From: Acidimicrobiaceae bacterium
GTDB lineage: Bacteria; Actinomycetota; Acidimicrobiia; Acidimicrobiales; Ilumatobacteraceae
NCBI GenBank assembly: GCA_003455715.1
Contig: DMQJ01000358.1
Location: 1-6,899 of the forward strand
Direction: 5' to 3'
DNA length: 6,899 nt
Each line of letters starts with the position of its first letter. The first letter of the stretch is position 1. A program made the translations under genes and the position numbers. The notes under the pieces are model-generated. The model was not told the DNA's origin and ran no database searches. It saw only the letters and a list, made by a program, of their open reading frames with translations. Positions 1-4,613 of this stretch are shown piece after piece.

Positions 1-804
1 GACGACCCGGCGCAAGGTGTTCGCCGCAAGAAGGACTCCACCCTGGTCCGCGCCGCCGAAGCAGTGCGCGACGGCAAGGCCTGCGCCATGGTGTCGGCAG
101 GCAACACCGGGGCCACCATGGCGTCGGCGCTGCTGCGCATGGGTCGCATTCGTGGTGTCAACCGGCCGGCCATCGCCACGCCCATCCCGGTGCCCGGCCA
201 TCAGCCCAACATCCTCCTCGACGCTGGCGCCAACGCTGAGGTGCAGGCCGAGTGGCTGACGCAGTTCGCCCAGATGGGCAGCATCTACGCCCGCCACCGT
301 TTCGGTATCGCATCGCCCAAGGTTGGGTTGCTGAGCATCGGGGAAGAGCCCTACAAGGGCGACAACTTGCGCAAGGAAGCCTGGGATCTGTTGGCCAACG
401 CTCCCGGTATCGAATTCGTCGGCAATGTCGAAGGCCGCGACCTGATGAAGAAGACCGCCGACGTGGTGGTCACCGACGGGTTCACCGGCAACGTCGCATT
501 GAAGACCCTGGAGGGCGGGCTCAAGGTGCTGTTCGCCTCGCTGCTCGACGCCTTCGGCAGCGATCCGGCGTACAAGGAACCGGCCGACGCCCTGTTGCCT
601 GCGTTGTTGCCGCTGCACGCGCAAATGAGCCCCGACACCTATGGCGGCGCCGTACTGCTCGGCGTCGACGGCATCTGCATCATCAGCCACGGCTCGTCCG
701 GTTCCACCGCGATGCTCAACGCCATCAAGCTCGGCCACGAAATGGCGTCTGCTGGCCTCGTGGCAGAGATCGCCGCGGCTATTGCGGCAGCCGCACCCGC
801 CTGA
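1..804 (+). CDS. plsX: Phosphate acyltransferase PlsX, 5'-truncated by window edge
   Basis: PlsX converts acyl-ACP and inorganic phosphate to acyl-phosphate, the acyl donor for PlsY in the first step of phosphatidic acid synthesis; it is a peripheral membrane enzyme. The reading frame is open from base 1, so the true start lies to the left; 267 residues are visible of a family usually about 330 long. Family motifs are clear: SAGNTGA (visible residues 32-38), LLDAGAN, the GEEPYKGD stretch, FVGNVEGRDL, VVVTDGFTGNVALKT, and near the C-terminus GGAVLLGVDG followed by SHGSSGS. The frame ends at TGA 802-804 after an alanine-rich tail. The carrier-protein gene acpP follows one gene later, consistent with a phospholipid/fatty-acid neighbourhood, although another ORF intervenes. 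Identification is secure from motif order; only the N-terminus is unseen. Confidence 0.97.
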   Translation, partial: DDPAQGVRRKKDSTLVRAAEAVRDGKACAMVSAGNTGATMASALLRMGRIRGVNRPAIATPIPVPGHQPNILLDAGANAEVQAEWLTQFAQMGSIYARHRFGIASPKVGLLSIGEEPYKGDNLRKEAWDLLANAPGIEFVGNVEGRDLMKKTADVVVTDGFTGNVALKTLEGGLKVLFASLLDAFGSDPAYKEPADALLPALLPLHAQMSPDTYGGAVLLGVDGICIISHGSSGSTAMLNAIKLGHEMASAGLVAEIAAAIAAAAPA

Positions 805-873
805 AACCACTGGCGCTTCCGTGGCGGCCTCTCAGGCGTCGCTGAGTGATTCGTCGAGACCGCGTCATGCCGA

Positions 874-2538
874 GTGGGTGGTGGGACTACGGTCGGCGAC
901 GTGGCGAGCGAACTGGTGCACAAAGGCGTCGACCCCGATGAGGTCGACGAGCCCACGACGCGACAAGCGGGTTCTCGTCGGCGCAAGGTCGTGGTGGGCC
1001 TCGGTGTGGGCGCCGTCCTCCTCGGTGGGGTGCTGGTGGCTACCCGCCCGTGGTCGAGTGACGATTCTGCGGCGCCATCGACGGCGACGGTGGACTCCGT
1101 CCCTGCGTCCGCGCTGCCCGATCCGTTCATCGAGTCCGGCGACCTACCGTTCGTCACCGTCGACGACCTTCCTGACGGCTGGGTCATCCAGTGGGTGAAC
1201 GACATCGACATGGGTTTCGGCGAAGTCGGGCCCACCGTCGAACAGCAGGTCGTCTGGTGGAAAGGTGCGGCCGCCACCTACAGCGACGGGCCGTGGGTGA
1301 GCGTCAGCGTGCAGTTGCTCGACCGCTTTGAACGGCAGTCGTTCGACCCGGTCGACTATTTCGGCATGGGTCCCGACGGCGGCACGCCGGTTGCCGTCGG
1401 CCGGTACCGGGGCGCGATCATCGACAACTGGTGGGGCGACGGGCAGACGCTGTTGTTCGGGCCTGTCAACGATGGTTTCGTCGTCACGGTGGAGTCGGTG
1501 GGCCTCACCGAAGCGGAGCTGATCTCGTTGGGCGCCGAGATCGAACTCCAGGAGGACGGCAACACTGCTCGGGCCGTGCTGGGCGCCGCAGCCGATGCCG
1601 TCGGACTCGAACCGTTCGCAGCGTACTCGTCGCTCACCTTCGGTTTCGGATTCGGATTCGGCGGCGGCGGCCTGCCTCTCGGGCTGTCGAACCTCTCGCG
1701 CACCGCCACGTGGGGCGATCCGGAAGGGCTCGGCGACGGTGCGGCCCTTCTGGTCGGTCGCCTTCCCGACGGCGTCACCGTGGAAGCGTTGGCTGAGTTC
1801 ATGTTCGGCGACGCCGAACCCGTCGATCTTGGCCACGCCGCCGGGTTTGCGGGTCGCGCCGACGACCCGGTGGGCATGGGCAGCGTGGTGGTGTGGGAGG
1901 TCGAGGGCGCCCTCGTCGCCTTGACGTCGTCGCTGCCCCTCGACGAGACGATTGCCATCGCCCGGTCTGCGCGAGTGACCGACGACGACGAGTGGGACGA
2001 CCTCCGGGTCGCTGCGGAGGAGTTCCTGCCGGATGGCGACATAGGAATGCCCGACGAGACGTGGCTCATCGGTGCTGGCGACACGGCAGACTCACGAACC
2101 TGGCTGGTGGAGGGAGCGCTCGACGACGACGGCTTGTTCTCGCTCTGCTACGGGATGTTCAGCCAGTTCGAGTCGTCGACCGGATGTTCGGGAGACGCCG
2201 TCGACGTCGACGGCCCAGCGCTCATCGACGCCGACAACTTCGACGGCGCCCCCGGCGACCAGGTGTATGTGGCGGTCGCGCCGCTCACCGCAGAGGGTGC
2301 GGTGCTGCGCATCACCACCGCCGACGGTGTGGTCACCGAAGTGGTCCTCGTGCAGGTTCGACCCGACTGGCCGTTCCTCGCCGCCGCCGGGCTGCTCGCA
2401 TGGGATGGCGAGGTGGAACTCATCGGCGCCGACGGGTCGGTGCTCGACGGCATCACGGTCACCGACGACGACCTGCGTGATGGTGGCGGGAACGGCACCG
2501 AGGGCGGGTCGACCTCCGACACCACTGCTGGGGGCTGA
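874..2538 (+). CDS. Unrecognised membrane-anchored extracytoplasmic protein (hypothetical)
   Basis: I do not recognise a named family. The 554-residue product has a short N-terminal segment, a basic stretch (SRRRK, residues 34-38), one hydrophobic helix at about 38-57, then about 490 acidic, Gly/Asp/Val-rich residues, suggesting a type II (N-in) anchor with the bulk outside the cell. Residues about 92-229 and 250-369 look like two diverged copies of one beta-rich domain. A glycine/phenylalanine run, FGFGFGFGGGG, is at 256-266. A third region, about 385-540, holds the only two cysteines, C425 and C438, well placed for a disulfide. The C-terminus is a Gly/Ser/Thr tail. The start is uncertain: GTG 874 has no clear Shine-Dalgarno; GTG 901 (545 aa) lies 7 nt after a TACGGT box (888-893) and could be leaderless. 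An in-frame stop at 847-849 excludes longer forms. A sensor, anti-sigma-like or cell-wall role is possible but unproven. Confidence 0.78.
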   Translation: MGGGTTVGDVASELVHKGVDPDEVDEPTTRQAGSRRRKVVVGLGVGAVLLGGVLVATRPWSSDDSAAPSTATVDSVPASALPDPFIESGDLPFVTVDDLPDGWVIQWVNDIDMGFGEVGPTVEQQVVWWKGAAATYSDGPWVSVSVQLLDRFERQSFDPVDYFGMGPDGGTPVAVGRYRGAIIDNWWGDGQTLLFGPVNDGFVVTVESVGLTEAELISLGAEIELQEDGNTARAVLGAAADAVGLEPFAAYSSLTFGFGFGFGGGGLPLGLSNLSRTATWGDPEGLGDGAALLVGRLPDGVTVEALAEFMFGDAEPVDLGHAAGFAGRADDPVGMGSVVVWEVEGALVALTSSLPLDETIAIARSARVTDDDEWDDLRVAAEEFLPDGDIGMPDETWLIGAGDTADSRTWLVEGALDDDGLFSLCYGMFSQFESSTGCSGDAVDVDGPALIDADNFDGAPGDQVYVAVAPLTAEGAVLRITTADGVVTEVVLVQVRPDWPFLAAAGLLAWDGEVELIGADGSVLDGITVTDDDLRDGGGNGTEGGSTSDTTAGG

Positions 2539-2569
2539 AGACGGAACAGGCCACCCCTCCGTCTCGCCC
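2532..2569 (+). terminator. Possible hairpin terminator at the end of the hypothetical gene
   Basis: AGACGGA (2539-2545) pairs with TCCGTCT (2558-2564) around a 12-nt loop. GGGC (2532-2535) can pair with GCCC (2566-2569) beyond a small internal loop that contains the stop codon. No T-run follows, so this is not a classical intrinsic terminator; hairpins without U-tracts have been proposed in actinobacteria. In GC-rich DNA such pairing can arise by chance. Confidence 0.3.
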
Positions 2570-2601
2570 GGGCATCGTCGCCGTCGGCGTCCGTGCGGCG
2601 C

Positions 2602-2607
2602 TACCCT
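2602..2607 (+). promoter_or_regulatory. Candidate -10 box for the acpP-rnc-mutM cluster
   Basis: TACCCT fits the TANNNT form of actinobacterial -10 elements. It would start transcription around 2613-2615, leaving a leader of roughly 30 nt that includes the acpP Shine-Dalgarno. I see no convincing -35 at 16-18 bp upstream, so the call rests on one short motif and on the need for a promoter after the preceding gene. Confidence 0.28.
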
Positions 2608-2629
2608 CGTGGCGTCGCACGACCGCTCC

Positions 2630-2635
2630 AGGAGA
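2630..2635 (+). promoter_or_regulatory. Ribosome binding site of acpP
   Basis: AGGAGA lies 7 nt before the GTG at 2643. It is the strongest Shine-Dalgarno in the window, it fixes GTG as the acpP start, and it fits the high expression expected for acyl carrier protein. Confidence 0.8.
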
Positions 2636-2642
2636 AACCACC

Positions 2643-2939
2643 GTGCCCGCAGAAACTCATGTCGAACAAGGCCCCATCGACCGTAGCGAGATCCTTGAGA
2701 TCGTGAAGGCCAACCTGGCCGACATCCTCGAGATCGATCCGTCGAGCATCACCGAGGGACAGTCATTCGTCGACGACCTCGACGCCGACTCGCTCGCGCT
2801 CATCGAGCTCGTCGAGGCGCTCGAGGAAGAACTCGGCGAGCGCAGCGTCGGGTTCCGAATCGAAGACGAAGACCTAGTGGATCTGAAGACGGTTCGTGAT
2901 GCCGTCGACTACGTGTTCGAGCGCGTCAAGGGCAGCTAG
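2643..2939 (+). CDS. acpP: Acyl carrier protein
   Basis: This small acidic cytoplasmic protein carries acyl chains on a 4'-phosphopantetheine arm for type II fatty acid synthesis and supplies acyl-ACP to PlsX. The product is 98 aa. The attachment motif is DADSL with Ser50 as the modified residue, followed by the typical helix II (ALIELVEALEEEL). It is longer than the usual 75-80 aa for two reasons: an N-terminal extension of about 14 residues, and a few extra residues (ERSVG) after helix II, where classical ACPs run directly into the loop before IEDED. GTG 2643 is chosen because AGGAGA sits 7 nt upstream. The gene ends with TAG only 2 nt before the inferred rnc start, so the two are probably co-transcribed and translationally coupled. 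A dedicated ACP for another pathway is possible, but the plsX/rnc context supports the housekeeping ACP. Confidence 0.95.
   Translation: MPAETHVEQGPIDRSEILEIVKANLADILEIDPSSITEGQSFVDDLDADSLALIELVEALEEELGERSVGFRIEDEDLVDLKTVRDAVDYVFERVKGS
2928..2932 (+). promoter_or_regulatory. Putative Shine-Dalgarno for rnc inside the acpP 3' end
   Basis: AAGGG lies in the last codons of acpP (the Lys-Gly codons), 9 nt before the ATT at 2942. Its spacing is right for ATT 2942 and wrong for the later in-frame GTG at 3104, so it helps decide the unusual rnc start. Confidence 0.5.
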
Positions 2940-2941
2940 CC

Positions 2942-3649
2942 ATTCCGCCGCACCCCGAGCCCGATCTCACCGAACTGCAGCGCAACCTCGGTCACGAGTT
3001 CAGCGACCCGTCACTGCTGCGGCGCGCACTCGCCCATCGCAGTTGGTGCGCAGAAGTTGGCGGCGAGGAAAGCAACGAGCGCCTGGAGTTCCTGGGCGAC
3101 GCGGTGCTCGGCTGGGTGATCGCCGAGTTGGCGTTTCGGCAACACACCGATCTGGCGGAGGGCAAGCTCACCGACCTGCGCAAGAGTGTGGTGAATGCCT
3201 CGGCGCTGGCGGAGGTGGCGGTCGAGATCGGCATCGGGCCATGCCTTCTGCTGGGCAAGGGTGAGTCGGCCGCCGGAGGTCGCAGCAAGCCGAGCATTCT
3301 CAGCGATGCCTTCGAGGCAGTGCTCGGTGCGGTGTACCTCGACGGCGGGGCCGAGGCCGCAGCAACGATGGTGGAGCGCCTGTTCGCACAGCGCATGGCG
3401 TCGGCTGCTCTCCGGCTCGATCGACTCGACTACAAGACGGTGCTGCAGGAGCTCACCGCGCGTCGCTTCGACACCGCCCCGGTGTACGTCATCAGCGACT
3501 CCGGCCCCGATCATGAGAAGCGGTTCTTCGCCACGGTCATCGTCGCGGGGCAGACGGTCGGCAAGGGCGAAGGTCGTTCGAAGAAGCTGGCTGAGCAGGC
3601 AGCCGCCGAGCAAGCATGGCTGGAGCTTTCCCAGCCCGTTGCCCACTAG
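2942..3649 (+). CDS. rnc: Ribonuclease III, apparently with a non-canonical ATT start
   Basis: RNase III cleaves double-stranded RNA, matures rRNA precursors and processes some mRNAs; it acts as a cytoplasmic homodimer. From ATT 2942 the product is 235 aa, the normal family size. The catalytic domain carries the signature NERLEFLGDAVL at residues 45-56, with metal-binding E46, E49 and D53, and the second acidic pair D122 and E125 in SDAFEAVLGAVYLDGG. A double-stranded RNA-binding domain covers about 163-231 and ends with the KKLAEQAAAEQAW helix. The frame is open from 2900 (stop at 2897-2899), but it contains no ATG, GTG or TTG before GTG 3104, which falls inside the signature and would remove E46, E49 and D53. 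ATT 2942 is 2 nt after the acpP stop and 9 nt after AAGGG. Alternatives are CTG 2975 or a base error (ATG read as ATT). The gene identity is certain; the start is inferred. Confidence 0.93.
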   Translation: MPPHPEPDLTELQRNLGHEFSDPSLLRRALAHRSWCAEVGGEESNERLEFLGDAVLGWVIAELAFRQHTDLAEGKLTDLRKSVVNASALAEVAVEIGIGPCLLLGKGESAAGGRSKPSILSDAFEAVLGAVYLDGGAEAAATMVERLFAQRMASAALRLDRLDYKTVLQELTARRFDTAPVYVISDSGPDHEKRFFATVIVAGQTVGKGEGRSKKLAEQAAAEQAWLELSQPVAH

Positions 3650-3654
3650 AGCGC

Positions 3655-3658
3655 AGGA
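3655..3658 (+). promoter_or_regulatory. Ribosome binding site of mutM
   Basis: AGGA ends 7 nt before ATG 3666, within the 16-nt gap after rnc. It supports ATG 3666 over any in-frame upstream extension into rnc. Confidence 0.65.
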
Positions 3659-3665
3659 CGCACGA

Positions 3666-4508
3666 ATGCCCGAGTTGCCCGAGGTGGAGACCGTGCGTCG
3701 TGGCGTGCAGGCGCAGGTCGTGGGCCGACGTATCACCGCCGTGGAGGTGGGGCGCGAACGCACCGTGCGACGCACGTCGCGCCAGGCATTGATCGACGGT
3801 CTCACCGGGGCCACGATCCTCGCTGCCAACCGCCGGGGCAAGTACTTGTTGTGCCCGCTCGACACCGGCGACGAACTCATGGTGCACCTGCGCATGAGCG
3901 GTCGCCTGCTGGTGGCCGCCGCGGGCACACCGCGCCCGGCACACACCCATGTGGTGATGCACCTCTCGGGGTCGCCTCGGCAGGAACTGTGGTTCGTCGA
4001 TCCTCGCACCTTCGGCGAAGTCGTGGTGTTCGACCCCGCCAACGTCGACGTCGAGCTGCCTGAACTGGCCCGCCTTGGCGTCGACCCCATCGCCGACGGG
4101 CTCACCCGCACCCAGTTGGCGACGCTGCTGGCCGGTCGCCGTCGACTGCTCAAACCGCTTCTGCTCGACCAGCACGTCGTCGCCGGGGTGGGCAACATCT
4201 ACGCCGACGAGAGCCTCCACCGGGCACGGTTGCGGCACGATCGGCTCGCCGACTCGCTCACCTCGCGGGAGGTGGGCCGTCTCCGAGATGCCGTGGTGAG
4301 CGTGCTCACTGAAGCGGTAGAGGCTGGCGGGAGCACCCTGACCGACACCCAGTACGTCGACATCGAAGGCGGACAGGGGTGGTTCCAGGTCCATCACCGG
4401 GTCTACGACCGAGCCGGCCAGCGGTGCATCACCTGCGGCAAGGCCGACATCCAACGAGTGATGATGGGCGGCCGCAGCACCTGTTTCTGCCCCCGCTGCC
4501 AGCACTAA
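3666..4508 (+). CDS. mutM: Formamidopyrimidine-DNA glycosylase (Fpg/MutM)
   Basis: Fpg is a bifunctional base-excision repair enzyme: it removes 8-oxoguanine and formamidopyrimidines and cuts the resulting abasic site by beta,delta-elimination. The product is 280 aa, normal for the family. It begins MPELPEVET, giving the essential N-terminal proline (P2, the nucleophile after Met removal) and E3; this fixes ATG 3666 as the start. Other family residues visible are K59 in NRRGKY, M77 in HLRMSG, R114 and F116 in DPRTF (the residues that fill the gap left by the flipped base), and the helix-two-turn-helix motif GVGNIYADE. A C-terminal zinc finger is formed by C254, C257, C275 and C278, with the DNA-contacting arginine R270 in GGRSTCFCPRC. 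All key residues are present, so the enzyme should be active. It lies 16 nt after rnc and is probably in the same transcript. Confidence 0.98.
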   Translation: MPELPEVETVRRGVQAQVVGRRITAVEVGRERTVRRTSRQALIDGLTGATILAANRRGKYLLCPLDTGDELMVHLRMSGRLLVAAAGTPRPAHTHVVMHLSGSPRQELWFVDPRTFGEVVVFDPANVDVELPELARLGVDPIADGLTRTQLATLLAGRRRLLKPLLLDQHVVAGVGNIYADESLHRARLRHDRLADSLTSREVGRLRDAVVSVLTEAVEAGGSTLTDTQYVDIEGGQGWFQVHHRVYDRAGQRCITCGKADIQRVMMGGRSTCFCPRCQH

Positions 4509-4513
4509 CCCGT

Positions 4514-4583
4514 TTTACGTAAAAGGTCACAACCAGGAAGCCCAGGTCAGGCCCTGTGCACAACCTGTCACCTTTTACGTAAA
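4514..4583. repeat. Pair of inverted AT-rich palindromes (TTTACGTAAA) between mutM and smc
   Basis: Arm 1 (4514-4527) is TTTACGTAAAAGGT and arm 2 (4570-4583) is ACCTTTTACGTAAA; they are exact reverse complements over 14 bp. Matching continues for three of the next four inner bases. Each arm contains its own palindrome: 12 bp at 4513-4524 and 10 bp at 4574-4583. The two centres are exactly 60 bp apart. Between them lie a direct repeat CACAACC (4528-4534, 4559-4565), a second inverted pair CAGGT/ACCTG (4543-4547, 4563-4567) and a GTGCAC palindrome. The composition contrasts with the surrounding GC-rich genes. It could be a double operator for a dimeric regulator, a hairpin or cruciform acting in termination after mutM, or a short REP-like dispersed element. 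The sequence alone does not decide between these. Confidence 0.82.
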
Positions 4584-4603
4584 GCCGGGGGAGCGGGTAG
4601 GGT
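4575..4603 (+). promoter_or_regulatory. Candidate smc promoter with near-leaderless start
   Basis: TAGGGT (4598-4603) matches the TANNNT type of -10 box. Seventeen bases upstream, TTACGT (4575-4580) occupies the -35 position and lies inside the second palindrome. Transcription would begin around 4610, leaving only about 3-4 nt before ATG 4614. No well-spaced Shine-Dalgarno is present (AGGG at 4599-4602 is 11 nt away), which fits leaderless translation, common in actinobacteria. A protein bound to the palindrome would cover the -35 region. Confidence 0.4.
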
Positions 4604-4613
4604 CGCTGCGCTC

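Noticed and set aside
831..846. CTCAG/CTGAG hairpin after plsX
   Set aside because: The stem is only 5 bp with no T-run; this is expected by chance in GC-rich DNA and too weak to call a terminator.
867..940. Short ORF starting MPSGWWDYG just before the hypothetical gene
   Set aside because: It ends after about two dozen codons, overlaps the hypothetical gene in another frame and has no ribosome binding site.
2900..2945. Programmed -1 frameshift producing an ACP-RNase III fusion
   Set aside because: The rnc frame overlaps the acpP end from 2900, but I see no slippery heptamer or following stem, and an ATT start with a Shine-Dalgarno explains the junction more simply.
3104..3649. RNase III starting at GTG 3104
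   Set aside because: This start falls inside NERLEFLGDAVL and would delete three metal-binding acidic residues, while good RNase III sequence continues upstream in the same frame.
3195..3665. In-frame upstream extension of the mutM frame through most of rnc
   Set aside because: Fpg needs its proline immediately after the initiator Met, and ATG 3666 gives MPELPE with a Shine-Dalgarno. The upstream part is an Arg/Ser-rich shadow of rnc.
3011..4505. Long minus-strand open frames opposite rnc and mutM
   Set aside because: They are antisense to two genes with intact catalytic motifs, and their Arg/Ser/His/Ala-rich translations are typical GC-rich shadows.
4513..4583. CRISPR or insertion-sequence reading of the palindrome pair
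   Set aside because: There are only two units, in inverted rather than direct orientation, with no spacer series, transposase or target-site duplication.
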